Assembly (NCBI GenBank): GCA_035577985.1
Contig: DATJZY010000152.1
Coordinates: 1-44,189 of the forward strand
DNA from: Candidatus Eisenbacteria bacterium
Lineage (GTDB): Bacteria > Desulfobacterota > Binatia > DP-6
Reading direction: 5' to 3'
DNA length: 44,189 nt
Shown here piece by piece: positions 33,376-41,862 of the stretch (position 1 is the stretch's first letter; each line of letters begins with the position of its first letter). The notes beneath the pieces were generated by a model that was given only the letters and a program-made list of their open reading frames with translations, had not been told where the DNA came from and ran no database searches. A program made the translations under genes and the position numbers.

Positions 33376-34745
33376 CGGCGCGCGCCGGCTGGCAGTGGCT
33401 CCAGCTCGGGCTGCAGGTGGTCCTGCTGCTGCTCGGGCTCGGGCTCCTGCAGGTGGCGGCGGAGCGCACCAACCGTCGCGTGGACTTGACGCGCGCGCGC
33501 GACCTCTCGCTCTCGACCGTGACGCAGCAGGTGCTCGACGAACTTCAGGCGCCACTGCGGATCACCGCCTTCTACCGGCGGGGAAGCCGCGGGCCGCAGG
33601 CGGCGCTCCTCGCCCGCATGCGAGCCGCGAGCCCGCGCGTCGAGTACGAGCTTCTGGATCTCGACCGTTACCCCGAGCGCGCGCGCGTCTTCGGCATCTC
33701 GCAGTACGGTCGCGCCGCGCTCGAGTACGAAGGCCGACGCGCGGTCGTGACGACGCTGCCCGAGGAGCAGCTCGTGGGAGGCATCCTGCAGGTGCTGCGC
33801 GGGACACCGCGCCGCGTGCTGTTCACGTCGGGCCATGGCGAGCGGACGCCGACGGGCGAATCGGACGCCTACGCCCGCTTCGTCTCGGCGCTCGCCAACG
33901 AGAACTATCGCACCGAGGGCGTGTCGCTCGTCGGCGCCGACATCCCGAGCGACGTCGAGCTGGTCGTGGTCGCAGGGCCGCGCCACGATCTCCTCGAGGC
34001 CGAGGTCGATCGCCTGGCCGCCTACGTGAAGGGCGGCGGCGGGCTCCTCCTGCTGCTCGAGCCCGGGCGCCTGCCGAACCTGGGTGCGCTGCTCTCGAGC
34101 ATGGGGATCGAGCTCCGCGACGACTTCATCGTCGACCACGAGCGCAGCATCATCGGCACCGACGGGCTCGCGGCCGTGGTCGAGCTCTTCAAGCGCGGGA
34201 ATCCCATCTCCGAGCCGACCGGCAATCCCATTCAGAGCGGCGCCGTGCTGCCGTCGGCGCGCTCGGTGGACGTCGCCCACGAGGTCCCCGGCGTCGACGC
34301 GCAGGCGATCGCGCGCACGGCACCGACCGCGTGGGCGATGGCGGATCCCGAGCGCGCGCGCCGCGGCGAGGCGCCGAGCGAGGCCGCGCACGACGTTCCC
34401 GGCGGCGCGGCGGTGATGGTGATGGCCGAGGTCGGTGCGCCCGGGCCGGGCACGCGCCCGGGGCGCGTGGTCGTCGTGGGCGACGCCGACTTCGCGAGCG
34501 ACGGCTACATCGACCTGCTCGGGAACCGCGACCTGGCGCTCAACGCCGTCGCGTGGGTGACCGAAGATCGCACGCTCGCCGGCGAGCGCACGACGCGCGT
34601 GGCCGAGGTCTTCCGCCCGCTCTCGCCGCTCGTTCTGACCGAGCGGCAGGCTCGCGGGCTCCTGCTCGGAACGACGGTGATCGAGCCCGGCCTCGTGCTC
34701 GTCGCGGGCGCCGTGCTGGTGGGCCTGCGCCGCCGGCGGGGCTAG
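33372..34745 (+). CDS. GldG-like ABC exporter-associated protein
   Basis: The 457-residue protein has an N-terminal membrane helix (about residues 8-27) and a C-terminal helix (LVLVAGAVLVGLRRRR). Between them is a long extracytoplasmic region with the GldG/ABC-associated core (DELQAPLRITAFYRR, RRVLFTSGHGERT, VVVAGPRHDLLEAE, GGGLLLLLEPG, VVVVGDADFASDGY). GldG partners GldA/GldF in gliding bacteria, but homologues occur widely outside them. The GTG start overlaps the permease stop by 4 nt. Confidence 0.85.
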   Translation: MTARAGWQWLQLGLQVVLLLLGLGLLQVAAERTNRRVDLTRARDLSLSTVTQQVLDELQAPLRITAFYRRGSRGPQAALLARMRAASPRVEYELLDLDRYPERARVFGISQYGRAALEYEGRRAVVTTLPEEQLVGGILQVLRGTPRRVLFTSGHGERTPTGESDAYARFVSALANENYRTEGVSLVGADIPSDVELVVVAGPRHDLLEAEVDRLAAYVKGGGGLLLLLEPGRLPNLGALLSSMGIELRDDFIVDHERSIIGTDGLAAVVELFKRGNPISEPTGNPIQSGAVLPSARSVDVAHEVPGVDAQAIARTAPTAWAMADPERARRGEAPSEAAHDVPGGAAVMVMAEVGAPGPGTRPGRVVVVGDADFASDGYIDLLGNRDLALNAVAWVTEDRTLAGERTTRVAEVFRPLSPLVLTERQARGLLLGTTVIEPGLVLVAGAVLVGLRRRRG

Positions 34746-34747
34746 CG

Positions 34748-35257
34748 ATGCGGCGCACGCTCCTGCTGGTCGCGCTCGTGGTCGCGGGTGCGATCGCCGT
34801 CCTCGTGACGGAGCCGCCGCTCCGCCGCACGGGACAGGAGCTGGCGCGCGGTCCACGCGTCTTCCGCACCAGCCCCGGCGGCATCCGGGGCATCGAGCTG
34901 ACGCTCGGCGGACGGCGTCTCGTCGCCGAGCGCACGCACGAGGGCTGGAGCTCGGGCGGCGCGCCGGTGGCGCCGTCTACGCGCGAGGCGCTGCACGAGC
35001 TCGCGGCCTATCTCGCGGGGCTGCGCGCGGTCGACGCCTTCCGGACGACGAGCTTCGCGGGGTTCGGCCTGGATCCGCCGAACGGGCTCCTCGTCCTGGC
35101 GACGCCGCGCGGGCCGCAGCGGCTCGCGCTCGGCTCGCTCAACGCCGCGGGCAGCACGCTCTACGCACGACGCGACGACGAGCAGCGCGTGCTGCAGATC
35201 GGCGTCTACTTCGCGTCGGTTCTCGAGCGCATGCTGCGACCGGCGCCGGGGGCGTGA
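34748..35257 (+). CDS. DUF4340-like exported protein
   Basis: The 169-residue protein has an N-terminal helix (MRRTLLLVALVVAGAIAVLV), then a beta-rich domain with GIRGIELTLGGRRLVAER and TSFAGFGLDPPNGLLVLAT, the pattern seen in DUF4340 proteins. DUF4340 genes commonly follow GldG-like genes, and here the gap is 2 nt. It is shorter than many members, so it is probably one repeat of the domain. It likely acts with the exporter at the outer face of the inner membrane. Confidence 0.75.
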   Translation: MRRTLLLVALVVAGAIAVLVTEPPLRRTGQELARGPRVFRTSPGGIRGIELTLGGRRLVAERTHEGWSSGGAPVAPSTREALHELAAYLAGLRAVDAFRTTSFAGFGLDPPNGLLVLATPRGPQRLALGSLNAAGSTLYARRDDEQRVLQIGVYFASVLERMLRPAPGA

Positions 35258-35260
35258 ACG

Positions 35261-35596
35261 CTACTGTCCCGAGATCGGGTAGTCGGGCTCGCCCACGCAG
35301 CGAGCGCAGCGACAGAGATCGCGCAGCTCGGAGACGAGGAGCAGCGTCTCGTGCCGATCGGCCCACCGGATGAAGATGCTCTGCCCGCCGAGTACGTCGA
35401 CCAGCACCGGCTGCTCGGCTTGGGGCGAGACCTCGGATACCGGCTCCGCGACGCACGCGTCGCACGGGCAAGCCCGGCGCACGTTGCGATGCGGAAGGAT
35501 GCTGTCATGGCCGTCGCCCCACTGGACGCCGAGGGCGTAGCGACCCACCTGCGTGAGCTTGTCGATGCGGAGCGCCTCCGGGGAGCGAGCGGCCAC
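35261..35596 (-). CDS. DUF971 (gamma-butyrobetaine hydroxylase-like N-terminal domain) protein
   Basis: The 111-residue protein consists of the DUF971 domain alone. It has ALGVQWGDGH, then C43-x-C45-x2-C48, and at the end C95-x-C97-x2-C100. Six cysteines in two matching CxCxxC motifs suggest a bound metal, zinc or an Fe-S cluster. In other bacteria such proteins lie near Fe-S cluster genes (Mrp/ApbC), but not here. The GTG start at 35596 has no strong ribosome site. It converges with the exporter operon, 3 nt apart. Confidence 0.85.
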   Translation of the reverse strand: MAARSPEALRIDKLTQVGRYALGVQWGDGHDSILPHRNVRRACPCDACVAEPVSEVSPQAEQPVLVDVLGGQSIFIRWADRHETLLLVSELRDLCRCARCVGEPDYPISGQ

Positions 35597-35719
35597 GGTT
35601 CAGCTAGGTAGAGGAGGGGCCGGCGCGCGGCAACCACCGGTCGACCACCCCGCGGGCTCGGTCGTGTGATTAGGTCAGTTGATTGACAAGCTCGTCGGGC
35701 CGGGAGTAGGGCACGATCC

Positions 35720-36889
35720 ATGAAGATCACGGAGCTGGGCGACGCCGACGGACACATCATCGAGCCGGGCGATCTGTGGGCCGAGCGCATGCCGGCGGAC
35801 CTGCGCGAGATGGCGCCGCGCTTCGGTCGCGACGAGCAGGGGGTATTCCGGCAGCACATCTACGGCATCGACATCGCGACGCTCGACACGATGCACGGCG
35901 GTATGCGGCCGCGCGACATGCTGCAGAACATGGGGCTCGCGGCGGCGATGGGCCAGGACCTGGCGCGCGTCTTCTCCGACGACGATCGCGAGCGCTACAC
36001 GATGGTCGATGCACCCGAATGGACACGCGACGGCAAGAAGCGGCTCGCGTTCAACCTGGAGCACGGCGTCGGCCGCGCGGTGCTCTTTCCCACCTTCATG
36101 CTCGCGGGCGGCACCTTCCAGCCGCACATCGCGGCGGCGGCCTGCCAGGTCTACAACGACTGGATCCAGGACGACTACTGCAAGGGCTCGGGCGGGCGGC
36201 TGATCCCGGTCGCGGCGCTCCCGATCGTCGACGTCGACGCCTCGATCGCCGAGACGAAGCGGGTCGCCGAGCGCGGCTTTCCGGCCGTCTTCATCCGCAC
36301 GAACCCCGTCTTGAAGAAGAAGTACTCGGACCGCAGCTTCGATCCGCTCTGGCAGACGATCCAGGACGCGGGCGTGAAGCTCGGCCTCCATCCGTTGCCC
36401 GTCTGGGATCAGGATGGCACGGCGCGCGGCTTCGCCTTGAAGGACATCATGGCGGCCTCGGCGCTCGGCTTCCCGCTCGACATGATGCACACGCTCTACG
36501 ACATGATGGCGGGCGGCGTCTTCGACCGCTTCCCCCAGATGCAGACGATGATCCTCGAAGCCGGCTGCGGCTGGATTCCGTCGATGTTCGAGCGTTTCGA
36601 GGAGCACATGGAGATGTTCGGGAAGGTGAAGGCGCCCGAGTGGAAGTCGAAGCCGATGGACATCTTCCTGCGCCAGATGATGGTCACGGTCGAGGCCTGC
36701 GAGGAGATCGACATCAAGATCGCGCTCCAGTTCCTGCCGGCCGATCACATCGCGCTCGCGTCGGACTGGCCGCACTACGACGGCACCCCCGATCTCCTCG
36801 CGGGGTTCGCCAAGGCGACGCACGGCCTCGCGGACGAGGACGTTCGCATGCTCGCGACCGGCACCCTCGAGCGCTGGTTTCCGTCTTGA
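35720..36889 (+). CDS. Amidohydrolase-2 family metal-dependent hydrolase
   Basis: The 389-residue TIM-barrel protein has the N-terminal DxH motif (DADGHIIEP, D10/H12), a mid-barrel His (KLGLHPLPVW) and the late Asp in LASDWPHYDG. These match the ACMSD-like hydrolase/decarboxylase family. It may decarboxylate or hydrolyse an aromatic or ring acid. It is followed with 4-nt overlap by an acyl-CoA synthetase. TTGACA at 35683 may be the -35 of its promoter; the -10 is unclear. Confidence 0.88.
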   Translation: MKITELGDADGHIIEPGDLWAERMPADLREMAPRFGRDEQGVFRQHIYGIDIATLDTMHGGMRPRDMLQNMGLAAAMGQDLARVFSDDDRERYTMVDAPEWTRDGKKRLAFNLEHGVGRAVLFPTFMLAGGTFQPHIAAAACQVYNDWIQDDYCKGSGGRLIPVAALPIVDVDASIAETKRVAERGFPAVFIRTNPVLKKKYSDRSFDPLWQTIQDAGVKLGLHPLPVWDQDGTARGFALKDIMAASALGFPLDMMHTLYDMMAGGVFDRFPQMQTMILEAGCGWIPSMFERFEEHMEMFGKVKAPEWKSKPMDIFLRQMMVTVEACEEIDIKIALQFLPADHIALASDWPHYDGTPDLLAGFAKATHGLADEDVRMLATGTLERWFPS

Positions 36890-38427
36890 GCGACGCGCCC
36901 GTCGCGTACGGTCTGGTCGCGAACGCCGCGGCTCGGCCCGAGCACCCGGCGCTGGTCTGTGGCGCCCGGCGGCTCACCTACGCCGCGCTCGATCGGCTCG
37001 CCAACCGCACGGCGCACGTGCTCGCGGGCCGGGGAGTCGCCGCGGGCGGACGCGTCGCCCTGATGCTGCCGAACGGTGTCGAGTTCTTCGCCGTGACGAA
37101 CGCCGCGGCGAAGCTCGGCGCGCTCGCCGTCCCGATCAACTACCGCTGGCGTCGCGACGAGCTGGCGTACCTCTTCACCGACTCGGCGGCCGACGTGCTG
37201 GTCGTCGACGCGGCGTTCCTGGGCGAGGTCGAGCCGGCCCTCGCAGCGGCGGGACGTCCCGCGCGCGACCGCGTGCTCGTCCTGGGCGAGGCCCCGGGCT
37301 GGGTGTCGTTCGACGCCGCGGTGGCGTCGGCGCCGGAGGCGGCGCCGCGCGGCGCGATCGCGCAGAGCGGCTACAACATCGTGATCTACACGTCGGGGAC
37401 GACGGGGCGCCCGAAGGGCGTGCTCCATCCGTCGGTCGACCCGAAGCTCGGCTTCGAGGCGCAGAAGGGGCTCGTCGAGATGTGGGGATTCCGCCCCGAC
37501 GACGTGCACCTCATGGTCGGGCCCGCGTACCACACGATGCCGAGCGCGTACGTGACGCAGCACCTGTTCATCGGCGCGACGTGCGTCCTGATGGAGAAGT
37601 TCGACGCCGAGGAGTGCTTGCGGCTCGTCGCGGCCGAGCGCGTCACCACGACCGCGATGGTGCCGGCGCACTTCATCCGCATCCTCGAGCTGCCCGGGGA
37701 GGTTCGGCGGCGCTACGATCTCTCGAGCCTCCGCAAGGTGCTGCACGCCGCGGCGCCGTGTCCGGCCGACGTGAAGCGCCGGATCATGGACGTCCTGCCG
37801 CCCGACGTCGTGTGGGAGTTCTACGGCGCGACCGAAGGGCCGGGCACGATCATCAGCCCGGGGGATTGGCGGCGAAAGCCGGGGAGCGTCGGGCGGCCGT
37901 GGCCGGGCGTCACGGTGAAGATCCTCGACGACGGCGGGCGCGAATGTCCGCCGAACGCCGTCGGCACGATCTACCTCTCCTCACGGGGCGGCCAGAAGTT
38001 CCGCTACCACAACGCGGAGGAGAAGACGGCGGCCGCCTTCCGCGGCGAGTTCTTCACGGTCGGCGACATGGGCTACCTCGACGCCGACGGCTACCTCTTC
38101 ATCTCCGATCGTAAGCACGACATGGTGATCTCGGGCGGCGTCAACATCTACCCGCTGGAGGTCGAAAACGTGCTGGTCGCGCATCCCGACGTGGTCGACG
38201 TCGCCGTCGTCGGCGTACCCGACGCGCGCTGGGGGGAGGCGCTGGTCGCCGTCGTCGAGCGGCGCGCGGGATCGGGGCTCACGCCCGAGGGCCTGCAGGC
38301 GTGGAGCCGCGAGCGGATCGCCGACTACAAGGTGCCGCGCCGGATCGAGCTCGTCCCCGAGCTGCCGCGCGACCCGAACGGCAAGGTGCTGAAGCGCCTG
38401 CTGCGCGAGCAGCTCAGCCGAGCATGA
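36886..38427 (+). CDS. AMP-dependent acyl-CoA synthetase
   Basis: The 513-residue ANL-superfamily ligase has the P-loop YTSGTTGRPKGVLHPS, FYGATEGPG (A5), the GDMGYLDADGYLFISDRKHDMVISGG hinge region and the C-terminal catalytic Lys in DPNGKVLKRL. It activates a carboxylic acid as acyl-AMP and then acyl-CoA. The TTG start at 36886 overlaps the amidohydrolase stop by 4 nt; no ATG or GTG fits the family start better. Its 3' end overlaps the convergent SDR by 14 nt. Confidence 0.9.
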   Translation: MSDAPVAYGLVANAAARPEHPALVCGARRLTYAALDRLANRTAHVLAGRGVAAGGRVALMLPNGVEFFAVTNAAAKLGALAVPINYRWRRDELAYLFTDSAADVLVVDAAFLGEVEPALAAAGRPARDRVLVLGEAPGWVSFDAAVASAPEAAPRGAIAQSGYNIVIYTSGTTGRPKGVLHPSVDPKLGFEAQKGLVEMWGFRPDDVHLMVGPAYHTMPSAYVTQHLFIGATCVLMEKFDAEECLRLVAAERVTTTAMVPAHFIRILELPGEVRRRYDLSSLRKVLHAAAPCPADVKRRIMDVLPPDVVWEFYGATEGPGTIISPGDWRRKPGSVGRPWPGVTVKILDDGGRECPPNAVGTIYLSSRGGQKFRYHNAEEKTAAAFRGEFFTVGDMGYLDADGYLFISDRKHDMVISGGVNIYPLEVENVLVAHPDVVDVAVVGVPDARWGEALVAVVERRAGSGLTPEGLQAWSRERIADYKVPRRIELVPELPRDPNGKVLKRLLREQLSRA

Positions 38428-39199
38428 CGCCGCCACCGTCGACGACCAGGACCTGACCCGTCATCATGTCCGAGTCGTCGGAGGCGAGGAACACCGCGGT
38501 GCCGGTGAGGTCGTCCGGCTGCAGGGGCTTGCGCAGCGCGCTGAACATCACGAGCGACGAGAGGATCTGCTCGGGCACGACGCGCTTGGTCGCCTCGGAC
38601 AGCGTCACGCCGGGCGCGATCGCGTTGACGTTGATGCCCCACGGTCCGAGGGCGCCGGCCATGTACTTCGTGAGCCCCGCCACGCCGTTCTTGGCGACGC
38701 TGTAGTGGAACGGGGGCATGGGCAGATCGGGATTCTCGGTGTCCACCATGCCGACGTTCGCGAGGTAGGCCGCGGTCGACGACTGGTGGATGATCTTCCC
38801 CTTGTGCTGGCGCTTCATGTGGCGCTCGACCGCGCGGCTCATGATCCAGACGCCCGTCAAGTTCACCGAGAGCACCTTGTTGAAGTACTCGAGCGTGTTC
38901 TGCGTGCGGTCGAGGTCGTAGTAGATCGCGGCGTTGTTGACCAGGATGTCGATCCGCCCGAGCTGTGCCATCACCTGGTCGGCGAGCGCCTTCGCGCTGG
39001 CTTCGCTGGACACGTCGACCTTGGCGGGGATCGCGCGCGGCCCGAGCGCCGTGCACTCCTTGGCGACGGCATCGGCGGCGTCCTCGCGGAGGTCGGCGAC
39101 GACGACGTGCGCGCCCTCGCGCGCGAAGCGCAGCGCGTAGGCCTTGCCGATGCCCTGTGCCGCGCCGGTGATGATGGCCACCCGGTTTTCGAGCCGCAT
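38414..39199 (-). CDS. Short-chain dehydrogenase/reductase (SDR)
   Basis: The 261-residue classical SDR has TGAAQGIG (about residues 11-18), D for NAD preference after the second strand (VVADLRED), NNAA, the catalytic Ser in HQSSTAAY, and YSVAK (Y, K). The C-terminus ends with the typical DGGGVMLG. It is probably a hydroxyacyl or alcohol dehydrogenase. The ATG at 39199 is preferred to a GTG at 39217. It is transcribed against the synthetase and shares a 14-bp 3' overlap. Confidence 0.9.
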   Translation of the reverse strand: MRLENRVAIITGAAQGIGKAYALRFAREGAHVVVADLREDAADAVAKECTALGPRAIPAKVDVSSEASAKALADQVMAQLGRIDILVNNAAIYYDLDRTQNTLEYFNKVLSVNLTGVWIMSRAVERHMKRQHKGKIIHQSSTAAYLANVGMVDTENPDLPMPPFHYSVAKNGVAGLTKYMAGALGPWGINVNAIAPGVTLSEATKRVVPEQILSSLVMFSALRKPLQPDDLTGTAVFLASDDSDMMTGQVLVVDGGGVMLG

Positions 39200-39233
39200 G
39201 CGCGGGCGGCCTAACACCGGGGCGCGCGGGCGG

Positions 39234-39470
39234 TCAACCGGGGCTTTTCTCTTCTCGTCGCGCCTCGCGCTCGATCTCGTCCTCGAGCTCCTCGATGGAG
39301 ATTGTCTTGAAGCGCGTGAGCGGCGAGGGGATCGTCGGGATCGGCCATTCGATCCGGATCTCGCCGGAGTGGCTCACGTGGTGCGGATGCGGGGGCGGAC
39401 CGTCCTGATACGCGGGATCGACGGCCGGATCGAGCGGCCGCAGACGGTAGAGCGAGCAGTTCGACATCAT
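39234..39470 (-). CDS. Small hypothetical protein with acidic C-terminal helix
   Basis: The 78-residue protein has no recognised family. It starts MMSNCSLYRLRPLDPAVDP and is rich in Pro/His in the middle (PPPHPHHVSH). The C-terminus is a charged helix (SIEELEDEIEREARREE). A strong GAGGAGG ribosome site stands 8 nt before the ATG at 39470, which argues that it is a real gene. It lies just upstream of, and in the same direction as, the SDR. No signal peptide is seen; function unknown. Confidence 0.6.
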   Translation of the reverse strand: MMSNCSLYRLRPLDPAVDPAYQDGPPPHPHHVSHSGEIRIEWPIPTIPSPLTRFKTISIEELEDEIEREARREEKSPG

Positions 39471-39570
39471 CGCAGCGCCCTCCTCAACGTCCGAAGTCGA
39501 GCGCACACTACTCCAATTCGCGGGTGGCGAACAGCCCCTTGACTCGAACCCGTCCCGCGGACGACACACC

Positions 39571-40344
39571 ATGGCGGAGACCGCCATGCCCGACGCCTCG
39601 CGACCCTTCGCCGACGTCGTGAAGCAGCGCGAGGCGCCGCCCGCGCTGCCGATCGACCGCTACCTGGAGGAGATCGACGCGCTCGTCGCCGCGCACGACT
39701 ACGTGAAGCAGGACAAGGTGACGCCCGCGATCGGCGCCGGCACGGCGTCGCGCGACGTCGTGCGGCGCGTCGCCCTCGAGTACTACTACCTCGGGAAGTG
39801 GATGACGCCGGAATTCCCGATCCTGATCGCGAACGCCCCTGACGCCTACAGCTTCACCATGGAGCACTCGACCCACTACCATCACTGGGCGCAAAACTTC
39901 GCCGACGAGGCCGGCTATCTGCGCGATCCGAACCACGTGCGGATGAAGGTCGAGTGGTGCCACCAGCTCGGCCTCGGCGACGACGAGATCGCGGCCTACA
40001 CGCCGCTGCCCGAGACGATCGCGATGACGTGCACGATGCTGTTCTACATCCGCCGCTCGTACGAGGAGGGTCTGGCCGTGTTCGGCTACGCGGGCGAGCG
40101 CGTCGCGGCCGGGAGCGGGTACGCCCGAACCCTGCACGAGGGCCTCAAGACCCACTACGGGATGGTGGTCCGCAACTTCGAGGTGCACGCCTACGCCGAA
40201 CCCGAGCACGGCGACAGGGCCTCGGACCTCTTCCGTCTGGTCGCGACCACGCGAGCGGTGCAGGACCGTTGCCGGGAGGCCATCCGCAACTTCCTGCTCA
40301 CGGCCGAGTGCCGCGTGCGGGCGATGAACCGCTGGGTCGAGTGA
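39571..40344 (+). CDS. Heme-oxygenase-like diiron protein (HDO / PqqC-TENA superfamily)
   Basis: The 257-residue helical protein has a ligand pattern like the diiron CADD/HDO enzymes: E98-x6-H105 (MEHSTHYHHW), a candidate middle Glu at E176, and H206-x3-E210-x2-H213 (HAYAEPEH). In the CADD family the spacing is E-x6-H, E, H-x3-D-x2-H, so only the Asp is changed to Glu. Such proteins do O2-dependent oxidations or decarboxylations. A start at 39586 has a better ribosome site (GGAG). It overlaps the TetR gene by 4 nt. Confidence 0.8.
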   Translation: MAETAMPDASRPFADVVKQREAPPALPIDRYLEEIDALVAAHDYVKQDKVTPAIGAGTASRDVVRRVALEYYYLGKWMTPEFPILIANAPDAYSFTMEHSTHYHHWAQNFADEAGYLRDPNHVRMKVEWCHQLGLGDDEIAAYTPLPETIAMTCTMLFYIRRSYEEGLAVFGYAGERVAAGSGYARTLHEGLKTHYGMVVRNFEVHAYAEPEHGDRASDLFRLVATTRAVQDRCREAIRNFLLTAECRVRAMNRWVE

Positions 40345-40988
40345 ATCCGGCGCGACGACGGACGCGGCGTCCGGGACGGCCGGCCGGCGCGAGCGGCGAC
40401 CGGACGCGAGAACGCGTGCTCGCGGCGGCGGTCGAGACGTTCGCACGGACCGGGCTCGCGGGAACGTCGGTGCGCGACATCGCGCGCCAGGCGCGCATCC
40501 GCGTCTCGACCCTCTATCACTACTACCCGTCGAAGGAGGCCCTCTACCACGCGGTGCTCGAGCGCATGGCCGACCAGGTGCGCGAGATGGTCGTGGCCGC
40601 CCTGGGGCGCGGCCGCGACTTCAAGGAGACGGCAGCGTCGGCGATCAACCAGCTCTTCGACTTCTTCCTGCGCAACCGCGCCTACGTCCAGCTCGGCCAC
40701 CGCATGGCGCTCGAAGGACGGCCGGGCACGCTCGCCGACGACCGCATCGCGGAGCGCTGGCTCGGCCTGCTCGAAGGGACGCTCCGCCCGCCGCAGGTGC
40801 GCGGCGAGGTGAAGAACGTCGACCCCGTCTTGCTGATGCTCTCGATCGACGCGCTCGTGCACTGGCACATCGTCGCCGACGACCTCTACAAGCGCATGCT
40901 CGGCAGGGGGCTCGACGACCCCGAGCTGGCCCGCCAGGTTCGGGAGCACGTGACGCAGGTGGCGCTCCGGACCCTCGGCCTCGATTGA
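40341..40988 (+). CDS. TetR-family regulator coupled to the diiron protein gene
   Basis: The 215-residue protein has a basic N-terminus (NPARRRTRRPGRPAG), then an HTH (TRERVLAAAVETFARTGLAGTSVRDIARQARIRVSTLYHYYPSKEALY). The helical C-terminal ligand domain follows. The GTG start overlaps the upstream stop (GTGA), so repressor and enzyme are made together. This is typical when the regulator controls its own operon. A 7-bp hairpin follows 7 nt after the stop. Confidence 0.9.
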   Translation: MNPARRRTRRPGRPAGASGDRTRERVLAAAVETFARTGLAGTSVRDIARQARIRVSTLYHYYPSKEALYHAVLERMADQVREMVVAALGRGRDFKETAASAINQLFDFFLRNRAYVQLGHRMALEGRPGTLADDRIAERWLGLLEGTLRPPQVRGEVKNVDPVLLMLSIDALVHWHIVADDLYKRMLGRGLDDPELARQVREHVTQVALRTLGLD

Positions 40989-40995
40989 TCGGCCG

Positions 40996-41015
40996 CCGGT
41001 GCCGGAGAGCACCGG
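40996..41015 (+). terminator. Hairpin after the TetR gene
   Basis: CCGGTGC-CGGAGA-GCACCGG is a perfect 7-bp stem with a 6-nt loop, 7 nt after the stop codon. There is no T-tract, so termination is possible but unproven. The following 110 nt up to the beta-barrel gene hold a small CGGGT-TCG-ACCCG hairpin and no gene. Confidence 0.5.
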
Positions 41016-41124
41016 GCAGGGCGTAACCCCCGCGCGCCGGTCGGGTTCGACCCGCCCGAACCTGCGGGCCCGGCGTGGCGACGCGGGGCTCGCCGAACCG
41101 CGCTCCGGCGCGAGGAGGTCGATC

Positions 41125-41712
41125 ATGATCCGCAGTACACTCTGGTACGGGTTGGGTTTCATGGCGGCGTTGGGGGGCAGCGCATTCGCGGGGACGGCTG
41201 CCGACGCCGACTTCGGCCGCACGGGGTGGTACGTGGGAGGCGGCGGCACGTATGCCGTCGAGAGCTTCGATCGCGGACAGGCGAGGGGGAGCATCGACGT
41301 CGGCAACGCGGCGGGTCTCCGCGTGCTCGGCGGATACCGCGCCCATCCGAACCTCGCGGCCGAGCTCGATGTCGACTACCTGCCCTCGTTCGGCGTCGAC
41401 GTGGACGGCCACCGCGTCGGCCACGTCAGCGCCATCGCGTCGACCCTGAACGGCAAGGGCTACCTCACCACCGGCCGCGTGCAGCCGTACGGCGTCGCGG
41501 GCGTCGGCGCGCTCCATGCGGTCGCGTCGGATTCGCTCGGGCTCCGCACCAGCGACGCCACCGGGTTCCTCGCCCGCTTCGGTGGCGGCGTGGACGTGTA
41601 CGCGACCTCGCACGTGGTCGTGAACCTGGAGAGCAGCTACGACCTGCCCACCGGCGACGTGTCCGACCTCCGCTTCGTCCCCATCACCCTGGGCGCCCAG
41701 TACCGCTTCTGA
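41125..41712 (+). CDS. Outer-membrane beta-barrel protein (OmpA-like N-terminal/porin-family)
   Basis: The 195-residue protein has a signal peptide (MIRSTLWYGLGFMAALGGSAFAG) and alternating beta strands. It ends in a C-terminal Phe (QYRF), the usual outer-membrane insertion signal. GWYVGGGGTYAVESFD and YGVAGVGALHA resemble eight-stranded barrels. AGGAGG stands 6 nt before the ATG at 41125. It probably has its own promoter and ends at a strong hairpin, so it is a single-gene unit. Function (structural, adhesive or transport) unknown. Confidence 0.85.
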   Translation: MIRSTLWYGLGFMAALGGSAFAGTAADADFGRTGWYVGGGGTYAVESFDRGQARGSIDVGNAAGLRVLGGYRAHPNLAAELDVDYLPSFGVDVDGHRVGHVSAIASTLNGKGYLTTGRVQPYGVAGVGALHAVASDSLGLRTSDATGFLARFGGGVDVYATSHVVVNLESSYDLPTGDVSDLRFVPITLGAQYRF

Positions 41713-41739
41713 GCCTGGACCCCCCTCGTTCGGCGTAGA

Positions 41740-41775
41740 GACGGCGTGGGCTGCACTCCGGCAGCCCGCGCCGTC
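41740..41775 (+). terminator. Strong hairpin terminator after the beta-barrel gene
   Basis: Arms 41740-41754 and 41761-41775 form a 15-bp stem with one G-U position and a 6-nt loop, 27 nt after the stop. No T-run follows. It separates the beta-barrel gene from the small membrane peptide gene. Confidence 0.7.
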
Positions 41776-41789
41776 GCACGTTCGGGACC

Positions 41790-41817
41790 TTGACTCGGCC
41801 CGCCAGGGGATTACCTT
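41790..41817 (+). promoter_or_regulatory. Candidate promoter for the 35-residue peptide gene
   Basis: TTGACT (41790-41795), 16-nt spacer, TACCTT (41812-41817). The arrangement is like that before grpE (TTGACT, 17, TACCAG). The predicted start is near 41825, giving a leader of about 38 nt that contains the AAAGGAG ribosome site. Confidence 0.45.
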
Positions 41818-41862
41818 CGGAATCGAGCAGTTGCTCTATTTCGAGAAAGGAGCGTGAGGTCC

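Noticed and set aside
38414..38427. 14-bp convergent overlap of synthetase and SDR as a sign of truncation
   Set aside because: Both proteins have normal family C-termini (KVLKRLL tail and DGGGVMLG), so the overlap is ordinary compaction.
41044..41053. GGTTCGACCC, like a tRNA T-loop
   Set aside because: No acceptor stem, anticodon arm or D arm can be built around it; it is part of a small GC hairpin.
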